DNA from: a bacterium
GTDB taxonomy: Bacteria > JAMCPX01
Direction: 5' to 3'
NCBI GenBank assembly: GCA_021787665.1
Contig: JAJYLN010000012.1
Coordinates: 1 to 64,000, forward strand
DNA length: 64,000 nucleotides
The notes below the pieces were generated by a model. It was not told the DNA's origin and did not search any database. It was given only the letters and a program-made list of their open reading frames with translations. Made by a program: the position numbers and the translations under genes. Shown in pieces: positions 41,448 to 51,961 of the stretch. How positions within the stretch are numbered: the stretch's first letter is position 1; every line of letters starts with the position of its first letter.

Positions 41448-44126
41448 CTATTCGTTTTTCCCGTGGCAGTTCTTGTACTTCTTGCCGCTCCCGCACCAGC
41501 ACGGGTCGTTCCTCCCTATCTTTTTCTCACTCCGAATCGGGCCGGTCACGCCCTGGCCCGGGGGCGGGGACGCCGCCGGGCCAGCAGACGCGCCGGCAGT
41601 CTGGGCCATGTTCAGGTTGAGCTTCAGGGGTGCCCTCTGGAGAAGGGGCACTTTTTTATCTTCCTTCTCCTTTATCTGGATCTTGTAAAGCCTGGTCATG
41701 GACTCGTCCCGTATCTGGCTCATCATCTGCTGAAACATATCGAAGGCCTCTTTCTTGTATTCGACCAGCGGATCTCTCTGCCCATAGCCCCTGAGCCCGA
41801 TCCCTTCCTTGAGATGGTCCATATTCAGGAGGAAGTCTTTCCAGTTGCTGTCGAGCACCTGGAGAAAGATGAACTTCACGAGCTCCATGAACGGGACATC
41901 GACAATGGCACTCTTTTTCTCCCCGAGGCGCGCCTTCGCCTGCTGGATAAGCATGTCCTTCAGTCTGTACGCAGTCAGGTCGTCCTTCTGTGCCTCAGCG
42001 TGCTCCACCTTCAGGGAGAGCATGCCGTCGAGCGCGCCATTGATGGCGTTGAAGTCCCATTCCTCCGGTCTGTTCGGGTCTTCTATGTGCTTGTGGAGGA
42101 TGTCGTCTATGGTCTCCTCGGTCATCGTGCTGATGAGTCCGTCGAGCCCATCGCCGTTCAGGACCTCCTTCCTCCTCGCATAGATGACCTCTCTCTGCTT
42201 GTTCATCACGTCGTCATACTCGAGGAGCTGCTTTCGTATTTCGAAGTTGTGCTCCTCGACTTTCTTCTGCGCGTTTTCGATCGCCTTCGAGATCCACGGG
42301 TGCGTGATCGGCTCCCCCTCTTCCATGCCGAGCTTCTGCATGAACGACGAGATGCGCTCCGAGCCGAACCGCCTGAGGAGGTCGTCCTCCAGGGACATGT
42401 AGAACCGCGATGAGCCGGGATCTCCCTGCCTGCCCGACCTGCCCCGCAACTGGTTGTCTATCCGCCGCGCATCGTGTCTTTCGGTACCCACGATGTGCAG
42501 GCCGCCTGCTTCAAGGACTTCCTTCTTCTCCCGGTCGCACTGCTCCTTCGCAACCTTGGAAAGTTTTTGAAAATCTTCCTGCTTCGCCTCGCCGGTCTTT
42601 ATCCGGTCCTTTACCATAATCTCCGGATTGCCTCCGAGCAGGATGTCGACGCCCCTGCCTGCCATGTTCGTTGCTATCGTTACGGCGCTCTTCCTGCCGG
42701 CCTGGGCGATGATCATGGCCTCCTTCTCGTGGTACTTTGCGTTCAGCACGTGGTGCTTGATGCCCCGCTTTGTCAGCATCCTGCTCAGGACCTCGGACTT
42801 CTCTATCGAGATAGTGCCGACGAGCACCGGCCTACCCTGACCATTGAGCGTGATGATCTCGTCTATCACCGCATCGAACTTCTCTTTCTGCGTCCGATAG
42901 ATCATGTCGTGGTTATCCGTACGAATCATGGGCAGGTTGGTGGGTATGATGTTCACATCGAGGTCGTATATCTTCTTGAACTCCGTGGCCTCGGTGTCCG
43001 CCGTGCCAGTCATGCCGGCGAGCTTTTTGTACATCCTGAAGTAGTTTTGAAAGGTCACCGTCGCAAGGGTCTGGTTTTCATTTTCTATCTTCACGGCCTC
43101 CTTCGCCTCGATCGCCTGGTGGAGCCCGTCGCTCCACCTCCTTCCCGGCATGAGTCTTCCGGTAAACTCGTCCACGATGACGACCTCTCCATTCTTAACG
43201 ACGTAGTCCACGTCCTTCTTGAAGATGACGTGCGCTTTGAGTGCCTGGTTGACGTGGTGGAGCGTCTCCATCTGGGACGGATCAAAGATGTTCTTGAGGC
43301 CGAGCAGCCCCTCGACCGTCAACGCACCCTGCTCGGTCAGGACGGCATTCCGCTGCTTCTCGTCTATGGTGTAGTCGACCTCTTTCTTCAGCCGCGGGAT
43401 GACCTTGTCTATGGTGTAGTACTTGCTCGTGGACTCCTCGGACTGCCCGGAGATGATCAACGGGGTCCTGGCCTCATCTATGAGGATACTGTCGACTTCG
43501 TCCACGATGGCATAGTTGAGATCCCGCTGCACCATCTCCTGAAGGGTGAACTTCATGTTGTCCCGCAAATAGTCGAAGCCGAACTCGTTGTTCGTGCCGT
43601 AGGTAATGTCCGAACCGTACGCAGACTGGCGCTGCTGGTCGTCGAGATCATGGAGGATGACGCCGACGGTGAGTCCGAGGAATTTGTATACCTCGCCCAT
43701 CCACTCCGCGTCCCTCTTTGCAAGGTAATCGTTCACGGTGACAATATGAACGCCCTTGCCCCCCAGCGCATTAAGGTACGCCGGCATCGTGGCGACGAGG
43801 GTCTTACCTTCGCCGGTCTTCATCTCGGCAATGCGTCCGTTATGGAGCACGATACCCCCGAGGATCTGTACATCGAAGGGCCTCATCTGCAAGGTGCGTT
43901 TCGATGCCTCCCGGGCAACCGCGAACGCCTCCGGGAGTATATCGTCGAGCGTCTCACCCTTCGAGAGTCTCGCCTTGAACTGTCCCGTCTTTTCCTTGAG
44001 CTCGCTATCGGAGAGGGCGGATACTGCGGGTTCCAGACCGTCGATGTCGTCGACCAGGTACTGGATTTTTTTCAGGTCCCGCTCATTCTGGGAGCCGGCT
44101 ATCTTTTTTAAGATCGTATCAAACAT
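41448..44126 (-). CDS. secA: Preprotein translocase ATPase SecA
   Basis: 892-residue SecA. Walker A MKTGEGKT lies near residue 105; the nucleotide-binding domains, preprotein cross-linking domain and helical scaffold are complete. After a Pro/Ala/Gly-rich linker the C-terminal zinc motif has Cys-x-Cys-x8-Cys-His ([13 protein letters not shown]), which binds SecB and phospholipid. No ribosome site stronger than GGTAC is obvious before the ATG. It is 70 bases after rsmI, same direction. Confidence 0.97.
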   Translation of the reverse strand: MFDTILKKIAGSQNERDLKKIQYLVDDIDGLEPAVSALSDSELKEKTGQFKARLSKGETLDDILPEAFAVAREASKRTLQMRPFDVQILGGIVLHNGRIAEMKTGEGKTLVATMPAYLNALGGKGVHIVTVNDYLAKRDAEWMGEVYKFLGLTVGVILHDLDDQQRQSAYGSDITYGTNNEFGFDYLRDNMKFTLQEMVQRDLNYAIVDEVDSILIDEARTPLIISGQSEESTSKYYTIDKVIPRLKKEVDYTIDEKQRNAVLTEQGALTVEGLLGLKNIFDPSQMETLHHVNQALKAHVIFKKDVDYVVKNGEVVIVDEFTGRLMPGRRWSDGLHQAIEAKEAVKIENENQTLATVTFQNYFRMYKKLAGMTGTADTEATEFKKIYDLDVNIIPTNLPMIRTDNHDMIYRTQKEKFDAVIDEIITLNGQGRPVLVGTISIEKSEVLSRMLTKRGIKHHVLNAKYHEKEAMIIAQAGRKSAVTIATNMAGRGVDILLGGNPEIMVKDRIKTGEAKQEDFQKLSKVAKEQCDREKKEVLEAGGLHIVGTERHDARRIDNQLRGRSGRQGDPGSSRFYMSLEDDLLRRFGSERISSFMQKLGMEEGEPITHPWISKAIENAQKKVEEHNFEIRKQLLEYDDVMNKQREVIYARRKEVLNGDGLDGLISTMTEETIDDILHKHIEDPNRPEEWDFNAINGALDGMLSLKVEHAEAQKDDLTAYRLKDMLIQQAKARLGEKKSAIVDVPFMELVKFIFLQVLDSNWKDFLLNMDHLKEGIGLRGYGQRDPLVEYKKEAFDMFQQMMSQIRDESMTRLYKIQIKEKEDKKVPLLQRAPLKLNLNMAQTAGASAGPAASPPPGQGVTGPIRSEKKIGRNDPCWCGSGKKYKNCHGKNE

Positions 44127-44196
44127 CGTGTTGTACCTTTCGGGATTTACCGGCTAACGTATTCCTTCGGCGGTACGATGTCAAACGGGCCCGGCC

Positions 44197-44997
44197 TCAG
44201 CGGTCGCTTTTCCGGAACAGCCTCTTGTATACCTCTCGCTTGTCCAGGCCGGTCATGGACGCCGCCGCTGTAACGAGGGACCGCCTGTCGTACAGGGACA
44301 GCCCCACGTCCTTCCCGTGCCCTTTGCAGTCCACGATGACCGTGTACTCTCCCTTGATAACGCCTGCCTCCAGTCTGCCGATGACCTCGCTTATGCTGCC
44401 ACGGACGACCTCCTCGTAGACCTTGGTGAGCTCCTTGAATACCAGCGCGGTGCTCTCGCCAGCCGCATCCCTTATGGACCTCATGGTGCCGAGCAGTCTT
44501 CGCGGGGACTCATAGAAGACGACCGGCATGTCGAGCGTGCAGTATTTTTTTATGGCACGCTCCCTGGCTCCGGCGGTCGAAGGCATATACCCGATGAATA
44601 CGAAGCCTTGTCCCTCGATCCCGCTGACCGATACCGCGCAGACGAGCGCCGAAGGCCCGGGCACCGGCACAACCTTTATCCCGCTGCCCAGCGCCTGGTC
44701 CACGAGGTGCGCACCGGGGTCCGCTATGCCAGGCGTGCCTGCATCCGTTATCAGGGCTACGCTCATACCCTGTCTGAGAGATCCGATAAGCTCGGCGTAT
44801 CTCTCCGCGTCCGAGTACCGGTGAAGGCTCATCAGCCTCTTTCGGATGCCGTACCTCCTGAGCAGCACCAGGGACTGCCGCGTGTCTTCGCACGCTATGA
44901 TGTCCACCGTGCGCAGGACGGCGAGGGCCCGGAGGGTTATGTCGTCGAGATTGCCGACGGGCGTCGAAACGACGAACAGACTACCGGTATTCTGCAT
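44197..44997 (-). CDS. rsmI: 16S rRNA (cytidine(1402)-2'-O)-methyltransferase
   Basis: 266-residue tetrapyrrole-methylase-fold enzyme. The N-terminal VVSTPVGNLDDITLRAL and EDTRQS motifs, GTPGIADPG and PGPSAL are diagnostic. It methylates the ribose of C1402 with SAM. Its start overlaps the yraN stop by 17 bases, a pairing common in bacteria. Confidence 0.94.
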   Translation of the reverse strand: MQNTGSLFVVSTPVGNLDDITLRALAVLRTVDIIACEDTRQSLVLLRRYGIRKRLMSLHRYSDAERYAELIGSLRQGMSVALITDAGTPGIADPGAHLVDQALGSGIKVVPVPGPSALVCAVSVSGIEGQGFVFIGYMPSTAGARERAIKKYCTLDMPVVFYESPRRLLGTMRSIRDAAGESTALVFKELTKVYEEVVRGSISEVIGRLEAGVIKGEYTVIVDCKGHGKDVGLSLYDRRSLVTAAASMTGLDKREVYKRLFRKSDR

Positions 44998-45361
44998 CGA
45001 ATGCGTTCTTGATCAGCTCCACGGAGCTGTCCGGGTTAATGGCGATAACATCGAACCGTACCGGCCTGCCCTCGAGGCGGTTCCTCTGTATGTAGTCGAT
45101 GGCGGTCAGGGTGATCCGCCTCCTCTTCCTGCTCACGACGGAGTCCTGCGGACTGCCGAACAGGGATGTGCCTCTGCTCTTGACCTCTACAAAGACCGTG
45201 TGGGTCCTGTCCTTCGCTATGATATCTATCTCTCCGAAGTGAGACCTGTAGTTCCTCGTAAGGATCTTATAGTGGTGCCTTTCGAGGAACCGTGCGGCCT
45301 CGTCTTCAGCGGCATTGCCGATCATCCTCCTGTTGACAGACCTCTTCTTCACGGCGTCCAT
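44981..45361 (-). CDS. yraN: YraN/UPF0102 family nuclease-fold protein
   Basis: 126 residues. The Holliday-junction-resolvase-like core has GEIDIIAKD and VFVEVKSR, the PD-(D/E)xK-type acidic pair and Lys. The true substrate is unknown. It overlaps rsmI, and 90 bases separate it from the lipoprotein gene upstream. Confidence 0.9.
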   Translation of the reverse strand: MDAVKKRSVNRRMIGNAAEDEAARFLERHHYKILTRNYRSHFGEIDIIAKDRTHTVFVEVKSRGTSLFGSPQDSVVSRKRRRITLTAIDYIQRNRLEGRPVRFDVIAINPDSSVELIKNAFDAEYR

Positions 45362-45451
45362 TTCGGTCGTACTGCTCTAACCGGTCCTTGGTGGTACTTA
45401 CACGCCCGTCCAACTCCTCGCCGCGGCATGCCAAGTGTCTGCGCCCTATCG

Positions 45452-46006
45452 TTAGTTCACGGCTACCGCTACCTGCACACCCGGCGTAGCGCCGGACGAG
45501 ACATCTATGTTGTCCTTGTACGATATGGTACTCGCAGTGATGCCCTGGCCCGTCGGTATCGTGCAGTTGAGGTACGGCACCTGGAGAGGGCTCCCGGGGC
45601 TCGCGAAGTACCCGGCGGTCACGAATCTGACATGGAGCATGCTGACGCCGTTCGCGTCCGTAATGTTCGTGTACGGCGATGTAGTCGGGTTACCATTCTT
45701 GTCCAGGAATATGATGACGGGCAAGTTGTTGTCCCCGCTGTTGGTCAGCGTGAAGGTGGCCTTGTACTGCACCTTTACGCCCTGCATGGGCACCGACGAG
45801 GATACGCCATTGGTCCCCATCACATTGTTCCTCTGCACAAGCGCCATGATGTACTGATCCACACACACATCCACACTGTCGTTCAGGGTAATGGCCGTGG
45901 GGAAGACGGTTATTGATGCGTTGCTCGGGGCACCGGTAGTACCGCAGCCCATAACGAGTATCATTGCTGCAAACGATACAGCAAACAAAAGTTTCTTTAG
46001 CCTCAT
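45452..46006 (-). CDS. Hypothetical lipoprotein, Ig-like fold suspected
   Basis: 184 residues. The signal peptide ends in the lipobox LVMGC (Cys21). The mature part is rich in beta-strand residues, Asn, Thr and Val, with VKVQYKATFTLTNSG and LDKNGNPTTSPY segments that look like an Ig-like adhesin domain. The ATG overlaps the aroB stop (ATGA), and its GGAGGT ribosome site lies inside aroB, so it is translated with the aro operon. No function is recognised; the pil genes upstream on the same strand hint at a surface role. Confidence 0.8.
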   Translation of the reverse strand: MRLKKLLFAVSFAAMILVMGCGTTGAPSNASITVFPTAITLNDSVDVCVDQYIMALVQRNNVMGTNGVSSSVPMQGVKVQYKATFTLTNSGDNNLPVIIFLDKNGNPTTSPYTNITDANGVSMLHVRFVTAGYFASPGSPLQVPYLNCTIPTGQGITASTISYKDNIDVSSGATPGVQVAVAVN

Positions 46007-47094
46007 AGTGTTACCTCCGTTAATGTTTTCTTCAATAATCTTTTGTCCATCCTGTAAACCAAGGGCATACCGATGTCTTTCAACAGCACCATGTTTATCG
46101 TATCCACACCCCCCTTTTTATCATAGTCCATCGATTTACTCAAGCCCTGCATGGAGGTGCCGCCCGGCGACGTGGGCAGCCCCACGCTTCTGACCGCATG
46201 TTTTATCCTCTCCGGAACGTTTTCCGTGCACAAGCCCAGACGGTGCGATAGCTGCGCTGCCATGATCATACCGAGTCCTACGGCCTCGCCGTGCAATACC
46301 CGGTAGCGAGTTGAACTTTCTATGGCATGGGCAAAGGTATGACCGAAGTTCAAGAGCGTCCTCGTGCCGGCGGTCTCCCGTTCGTCCGCTTCTACAAACG
46401 CCGCCTTTATCCGGCTCGATCCGAACACGATGCTCATGAGGGCACCTGGCGCATGGTGCAGGACATCGTCCCGGTGTCCCTCGATATACGAGAACAGCCT
46501 CCTGTCCCTTATCGCCCCGTACTTTATGGCCTCGGCGATGCCTGCCCGGTAAGTCCTCGCCGGGAGCGTCCTGAGCAGGCCTATATTCGAGTACACGAAA
46601 GCCGGTTGGTGGAACGTGCCAACGACATTCTTGATGAACGAATAGTCGACGCCTGTCTTGCCGCCGATGGCAGCGTCGACCTGAGCGAGCAGTGTGGTGG
46701 GAACCTGGATGAACCGTATCCCCCTCATGTACGTCGAAGAGACAAAGCCGGTGACGTCACCGACAACGCCGCCCCCGAAGCCGACAAGCACGGAGTTCCT
46801 GTCCGCGCGGTACGTGAGGAGCCTGCCGTAGATCCTCCGTGCCGTATCGAGGCTTTTCTGCCTCTCCCCGTCCGGCAGCACGATCGACCGGTACCGAAGG
46901 CCTGCCCCTTCGAGGGCCGAGCTCATGTCTTTGCCGTACAGCCTATTGACAACGGTATTGGTGATGACGAACAAGCTGCTGGGACTCAGGGAACTGACTA
47001 TCCTGGCCAGCGAGGCGAACAGGGGCTCGTCGGTAATAGCGATACTGTACCGGCAGGGCATGGATCGGAGCCTGAGATTGACCGTCTTCCTCAT
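46003..47094 (-). CDS. aroB: 3-dehydroquinate synthase
   Basis: 363 residues. NAD- and substrate-binding motifs include GGGVVGDVTGFVSSTYMRGI and PTTLLAQVDAAIGGKTGVD, and FGHTFAHAIE provides zinc ligands. It catalyses the second shikimate step. The start overlaps the aroK stop (ATGA) and the stop overlaps the lipoprotein start. Third in the aroC-aroK-aroB series downstream of pilQ. Confidence 0.96.
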   Translation of the reverse strand: MRKTVNLRLRSMPCRYSIAITDEPLFASLARIVSSLSPSSLFVITNTVVNRLYGKDMSSALEGAGLRYRSIVLPDGERQKSLDTARRIYGRLLTYRADRNSVLVGFGGGVVGDVTGFVSSTYMRGIRFIQVPTTLLAQVDAAIGGKTGVDYSFIKNVVGTFHQPAFVYSNIGLLRTLPARTYRAGIAEAIKYGAIRDRRLFSYIEGHRDDVLHHAPGALMSIVFGSSRIKAAFVEADERETAGTRTLLNFGHTFAHAIESSTRYRVLHGEAVGLGMIMAAQLSHRLGLCTENVPERIKHAVRSVGLPTSPGGTSMQGLSKSMDYDKKGGVDTINMVLLKDIGMPLVYRMDKRLLKKTLTEVTL

Positions 47095-47594
47095 AGCCCG
47101 AGCAGCCTCGCTATCTCATTTGCTATAGCCGACGGTGATCGTTCGTCCGACTCTATAACGAGAGCGGAATCCAGGTACCTCTTTTCCCTCTTCTCGATGA
47201 GGCCCCGGATGGTCGCAAGCCTGTCCGTGCCCCGCAGGAGAGGCCGCGTGTCCGTGTTCGCTGTTCTTTTATAGAGGACATCTGCTGACGCCCTCAGATA
47301 GACCATCTTCCCTATGTTCTTAAAAAACGCGTGAACCTCGTCGTTCATCACGGCCCCGCCACCGGTTGCTATAACCGACGGAGATACCAGATTCATGGAC
47401 AGAATGACTTGCCTCTCTACCATTCTGAAATACTCCTCTCCCTTGCTACCGATAATGCCGGAGATGTCCATTCCCTCGCGTCTCTCTATGAGGAGATCCG
47501 TGTCGACGAAGTCCCTCGCCGTAAGCCCGGACAAGGCTTTCCCCACCGTCGTCTTGCCCGCTCCCATCATGCCTATCAATATCACATGCACCAT
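47091..47594 (-). CDS. aroK: Shikimate kinase
   Basis: 167-residue P-loop kinase. Walker A GMMGAGKTTVGKAL starts at about residue 8, DTDLLIE and the GGGAV motif (near 80) bind shikimate, and the lid Arg is in RPLLRG. It makes shikimate 3-phosphate. The 5-base gap after aroC and overlap with aroB show tight coupling. Confidence 0.95.
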   Translation of the reverse strand: MVHVILIGMMGAGKTTVGKALSGLTARDFVDTDLLIERREGMDISGIIGSKGEEYFRMVERQVILSMNLVSPSVIATGGGAVMNDEVHAFFKNIGKMVYLRASADVLYKRTANTDTRPLLRGTDRLATIRGLIEKREKRYLDSALVIESDERSPSAIANEIARLLGL

Positions 47595-47599
47595 ACATA

Positions 47600-48784
47600 C
47601 TAATACCTTTTGAGGGATGCGACATAAGCCCGGTAGTTCCTTACCAGCTCCTTCATCGTGTCCCCTCCGAACTTTTCCATGACAGCGCCCGCAAGCTCCA
47701 CGGCAGCGACGGACTCGCCCACGACCGAAGCAGCCGAGACGGCACAGACGTCCGACCTCTCGACTGTCGCCCTGACGGGCCGCCTGGTCCTGATGTCCAC
47801 GCTGTGCAGGGGCCTGTACAGCGTGGCTATGGGTTTCATGTACGCCCGGACGATGATCTCTTCGCCATTGCTGATCCCCCCTTCGATACCCCCGGCCCTG
47901 TTCGTCTTTCTGTAGAACCCCTTCCCTGTAGAAAAAAATATCTCGTCATGAACCTCGGATCCATGCAGGGAAGCGTTTATCATGCCGTCCCCGATCTCGA
48001 CCGCCTTTATCGCCTGGATACTCATCATGGCCCGTGCGAGCCTGCCATCGAGCCGCCTGTCCCACTGGCTGTACGACCCAAGCCCTGCCGGCATGTTCGT
48101 TGCCCTGACCTCGAACACTCCGCCCAGCGTGTCCCCCCTCTTCGATGCGCTTTTTATGAGGGCGACCGCCCGTGCAGAACGCCGGGCGTCCGGGATATTC
48201 ATGCCGTGCGGGTCCGCTGCTGCCACCCTTCGGAGCCTCCCGAGGTATTTGTCACCTAACGTCCTCGGAGGCAGTACCTCCGGGGAAATCGCTACCGTGC
48301 CGACGGAGACGACAAAGCTGTAGAGCCCTATGTGCAGCTCCCTCAGCAGCAGCCCTGCCAGTGCCCCGACCGCGGTCCTGACGGCAGTCTCACGTGCGCT
48401 CGCCCGCTCCAGGACGTTCCTGAGGTCGTGGTGATCATACTTCATGCCACCCGCCAAGTCAGCATGGCCGGGCCTCGGCATCGTAACGACCCGTGCTCCT
48501 GAGACGTGGAAAGGGGACATGACCTCCTGCCAGTGGTCCCAGTCTTTATTCTCGATGTACAGCGAGACCGGCGATCCTATTGTATAGCCGGCCCTCACGC
48601 CGGAGAGGACGTCCACCCGGTCCTTCTCGATAGACATCCGCTTCCCTCTCCCATAGCCGGCCTGCCTCTCCGACAAAACGAGGTTTATCGTGTCCACGTC
48701 TATGAAGAGACCAGCAGGAAGTCCTTCGACTATGGCCGTCAGGCCTCTGCCGTGGGACTCCCCGCCAGTCATGTATCGTATCAT
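47600..48784 (-). CDS. aroC: Chorismate synthase
   Basis: 394 residues. TGGESHGRGLTAIVEG, RPGHADLAGGMKY, RASARET and the late GIEGGISNGEEI are all family signatures; it needs reduced FMN. It makes chorismate, the precursor of aromatic amino acids and of futalosine-pathway menaquinone, whose later gene mqnD lies upstream. It is 26 bases after pilQ. Confidence 0.96.
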   Translation of the reverse strand: MIRYMTGGESHGRGLTAIVEGLPAGLFIDVDTINLVLSERQAGYGRGKRMSIEKDRVDVLSGVRAGYTIGSPVSLYIENKDWDHWQEVMSPFHVSGARVVTMPRPGHADLAGGMKYDHHDLRNVLERASARETAVRTAVGALAGLLLRELHIGLYSFVVSVGTVAISPEVLPPRTLGDKYLGRLRRVAAADPHGMNIPDARRSARAVALIKSASKRGDTLGGVFEVRATNMPAGLGSYSQWDRRLDGRLARAMMSIQAIKAVEIGDGMINASLHGSEVHDEIFFSTGKGFYRKTNRAGGIEGGISNGEEIIVRAYMKPIATLYRPLHSVDIRTRRPVRATVERSDVCAVSAASVVGESVAAVELAGAVMEKFGGDTMKELVRNYRAYVASLKRY

Positions 48785-48810
48785 GGAACTGTGGTCGTCG
48801 GTCCGTTCCC

Positions 48811-51405
48811 TTATTGGTTCACGATCCGGGGTGTAATGAAGATGAGCAGCTCGGTGGTCGTGTTTGTGTTAGTCGTGTTCTTGAACAGCCAGCCGATCAG
48901 AGGTATCTTGTAGAACCACGGAACACCGGACACGGTGGTGGACTTGTTGAACTGGTATATGCCGCCGATGACGGTGGTCTCACCGTTCTTCACGAGCACC
49001 TCGGTGTCTGCCTCCTTCTTGGATATACTCGGCACACCGCTCGCGCTGAGTATGGAGGTATCAGGCGCGTTCTTGGCGGCCTTTATCTTCATGATGACGC
49101 TGCCGTTCGCGGTGATGTGCGGAGTCACCTCGAGGCTGAGGACCGCATCGATGAATTGGGTCTGTGTACCCTGCTGAGATACCGTCTGGTAAGGTATCGA
49201 GAGACCCTGCTGGATAGTCGCCTGGGTATTGTCGAGCGTCGTGACCTTGGGGCTCGAGATGATCTTGCCTTCGCCGGTCTGTTCCATAGCGCTCAACTGG
49301 AGATCCAGAAGGATGCTGTTGGTGATGTTCCCGAAGGTAAAGCCTATCGTACCGCCAGCTCCAGTCCCGACCGCTGCCGGGAGGTTGACGATGTAGTTGC
49401 TTCCGCTCGCACCGGTTCCTCCGGCCAGCGGTGTGGGCGGAGTCGTCGCGTTCTGCCGTATGATACCGCCTCCGATCCCTATGGTGTTGGGGAACGAGAC
49501 GCCGGTCGGATTGCCGTAGGCAGGGCTTGCCACATAGTTCGTGCCCCATTGCACGCCGAGCTGCCTGCTGAAGTTCGTGTTAGCCTCGACGATCCTCGCC
49601 TCGATCAGGACCTCCGGGGTCTGGAGGTCCAGTGCCTTCACGAGCTTCTCTGACTCTGTTATCACTTTGGGCACGTCCTTGATGATGAGGGAGTTCGTCC
49701 GTACATCGACGTTCACGGATCCACGGGATGTCAGGAGCGACTTGATCTGCGTGGCAAGGTCGCTCGCCTTCGCATAGTTGACAGGTATTATCCTGGTGAT
49801 GAGCTCCTCGAGCTTCTCTTGCTTCTGCTTGGACTCGAGCTGGGCCTCTTCTTCCTTCCTGAGTTTCGCGAGCGGCGCGATCCGTATGATGTTGCCGACC
49901 TGCACCATGCCGAGGTTGTTCGTCTGGAGTATGATATCGAGGGCTTGGTCCCAGGGAACATTGACCATCCTCATCGTGATCTTGCCGGCAACATCATCGC
50001 CCGCTATGATGTTCTTGTTGCTCACCTCTGCTATCAGCCTGAGTATGTCCTGGATGTCCGCATCCTTGAAATCGAGAGAGATTCTCCTCCCGGTGTACAC
50101 CCGCTTCATCCCGAGACTCTGGGGAGAGAAGGCGACTGGCGACGCCGCGGGTCCGCTTATCTGTTGGGGAGCCGGGGCTCCGGGTATTTCGCCCTCCGGC
50201 TTCGGCAGGACCACTACGCCCTGTTCATGCACGCCCGAACCGATGGTGGCAACGAGCTTATTGCCCTTCTTCTCGATCGTGTAAGGCGGAAATGACCCAC
50301 GGGGGGTATCGAGCACAAACCTCACCTTGTCCGGGTACTGCCCGATCCTCACTCTCTGCACATCGCGCGTGTTGATGGGCATCTCGAGCGCGGGAAACAG
50401 GTTACCCACATTGAGGACATCTATAACCAACCTCGGAGGGTTGTTGAGCTTGAACGCGTTGTAATTCCCGATGTCTCCGTTCCCGACAAAGTCTACGACT
50501 GTTTTATTGTCGTTCACTGCATACTTGATATCAATGATCTTTGATGCCGTGGGCTGCTCCGACTGTGTCGGCTGGGGGAGGGACTGCTCTTCGACGACAG
50601 GAACTGCAGGGGTCGACAACGGCTGTGCCGATAATGGCGGTAATGGTTCTGCCGACACCGGGGATAACGGTGGTGCCGACTCAGTGGGCATGACCTCTCC
50701 GGTGGGCTGTGTTGCCGCCTCGGGCTGGAGGGACTGGATCCCCACCTCCGGTGTGGGCCCCACCTCCGGTGTGGGCGCAAGTCCTGCGGCAGGCGCCATC
50801 TCCGGCAGGAGAGGCTGCTGGGTGGTCTGTGGAGCTGACTCCCCGGCCGGCGATGTTATCGTTGGAGAAGCACCCGACTCCGGCGTCCCGGTCAGTAGCG
50901 GGGCCAACGCTGTTCCTGTCTCCTCCGATCCGCTGACCGGGATCTCGGGCAGGAGGCCAGAGGGTTGGGCCTGGGCCACCGAGGCCGTCTTGGAGACATT
51001 CACGACGAGATTGTTCCCTTGGACCACGGCGTTGTAATCAACGAGCTTGTCCAGTCCTATGTCGATCCTGCCAACGACGTTCCCGGACTCCTCCTTTACA
51101 GGCTTCGTCTTGATCGTGTTTATCACGCCGTTGTCGATGGGAAGGCTCTTGGACAACGCGGATATGTCCGCGTTGGTCAGGTCCACGACCACCCGTAACG
51201 GGTTGGTCATCTTGTATACCGTGTATACCGGGGGAACGCTTCCTTCTATCGTAAGGATGGTCGAATCGGCCTGATCCGCCACGTTTATATTACCGATAAG
51301 ATCCTTGTTTGCGGTCGGGGCGGGCCGTGCGCCCGCACACGCACCCACAAGAAAGACCACCATCGAATTCAGCAATACAATCCTCGTCTTGATTTTTATT
51401 TGCAT
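48811..51405 (-). CDS. pilQ: Type IV pilus secretin PilQ
   Basis: 864 residues. A signal peptide with a possible lipidation Cys (LVGAC) starts the protein. A first AMIN domain spans about 45-130; residues 150-285 are Pro/Thr/Glu-rich and include tandem TPEVG; a second AMIN domain is near 285-395. An STN domain (about 435-500), a secretin N-domain and the secretin barrel with the VPWFYKIPLIGWLF motif end at ITPRIV. The AMIN domains bind peptidoglycan, the barrel is the outer-membrane gate for the pilus. Last of pilMNOPQ and co-oriented with aroCKB. Confidence 0.95.
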   Translation of the reverse strand: MQIKIKTRIVLLNSMVVFLVGACAGARPAPTANKDLIGNINVADQADSTILTIEGSVPPVYTVYKMTNPLRVVVDLTNADISALSKSLPIDNGVINTIKTKPVKEESGNVVGRIDIGLDKLVDYNAVVQGNNLVVNVSKTASVAQAQPSGLLPEIPVSGSEETGTALAPLLTGTPESGASPTITSPAGESAPQTTQQPLLPEMAPAAGLAPTPEVGPTPEVGIQSLQPEAATQPTGEVMPTESAPPLSPVSAEPLPPLSAQPLSTPAVPVVEEQSLPQPTQSEQPTASKIIDIKYAVNDNKTVVDFVGNGDIGNYNAFKLNNPPRLVIDVLNVGNLFPALEMPINTRDVQRVRIGQYPDKVRFVLDTPRGSFPPYTIEKKGNKLVATIGSGVHEQGVVVLPKPEGEIPGAPAPQQISGPAASPVAFSPQSLGMKRVYTGRRISLDFKDADIQDILRLIAEVSNKNIIAGDDVAGKITMRMVNVPWDQALDIILQTNNLGMVQVGNIIRIAPLAKLRKEEEAQLESKQKQEKLEELITRIIPVNYAKASDLATQIKSLLTSRGSVNVDVRTNSLIIKDVPKVITESEKLVKALDLQTPEVLIEARIVEANTNFSRQLGVQWGTNYVASPAYGNPTGVSFPNTIGIGGGIIRQNATTPPTPLAGGTGASGSNYIVNLPAAVGTGAGGTIGFTFGNITNSILLDLQLSAMEQTGEGKIISSPKVTTLDNTQATIQQGLSIPYQTVSQQGTQTQFIDAVLSLEVTPHITANGSVIMKIKAAKNAPDTSILSASGVPSISKKEADTEVLVKNGETTVIGGIYQFNKSTTVSGVPWFYKIPLIGWLFKNTTNTNTTTELLIFITPRIVNQ

Positions 51406-51416
51406 TTTGTTCCCCC

Positions 51417-51947
51417 TTAAAATTTTTCAGTCTTTTTCAGTTCCATCGTAACCTCGTTCGTCTTCACTTTCCCGGTAAAGACGTCCGTGTACTGCTCCAG
51501 AACAACGAGCCTGTCGTTCATTATGCGGATGATAACTCCGTTGTTCTTGCCAATCTTCGTCCCGATACCGACGATGTAGGTCTTGTTCGTCGGGTCTGCT
51601 ATGATGGCTTTTGCATTCGTCACGCCCCATATGATGCCCTTCAGCGTGAGCTGATCGAGCGAGAACTGCTGGAGCGGGGTCAGTGCCGCGTTGGGCTTTA
51701 CCTTCGAAATATCGAACGGCTCGAAAGGGTCAGGCTTGCCTGCCGGGTTGTAATAATACGTCGATGTTGTCGCGGTAACAGCGGCCGGGGCAGGCGGCTG
51801 TGCGGTCACGTTCGGCTGCACCGCAGGAGCCGGGACCTGTGCCCGCTGTGGTGCGGCGGTGCTCTGGACGCCAGGCTTCTTGCAGCCTGCAGTGGCAAGC
51901 ATCAGCACGCCGAGATTGATCACGAACAGCAATCGCATCTTTTTCAT
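51417..51947 (-). CDS. pilP: Type IV pilus lipoprotein PilP
   Basis: 176 residues. Signal peptide with lipobox LATAGC; a Pro/Ala/Gln-rich linker of about 60 residues follows, then the beta-domain with LDQLTLKGIIWG and AIIADP, the PilP signature. It links the PilNO alignment complex to PilQ. The Met at 51947 is chosen over one six codons upstream because GAGGG precedes it by a suitable distance. Confidence 0.93.
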   Translation of the reverse strand: MKKMRLLFVINLGVLMLATAGCKKPGVQSTAAPQRAQVPAPAVQPNVTAQPPAPAAVTATTSTYYYNPAGKPDPFEPFDISKVKPNAALTPLQQFSLDQLTLKGIIWGVTNAKAIIADPTNKTYIVGIGTKIGKNNGVIIRIMNDRLVVLEQYTDVFTGKVKTNEVTMELKKTEKF

Positions 51948-51961
51948 ACATTTTCCCTCTC

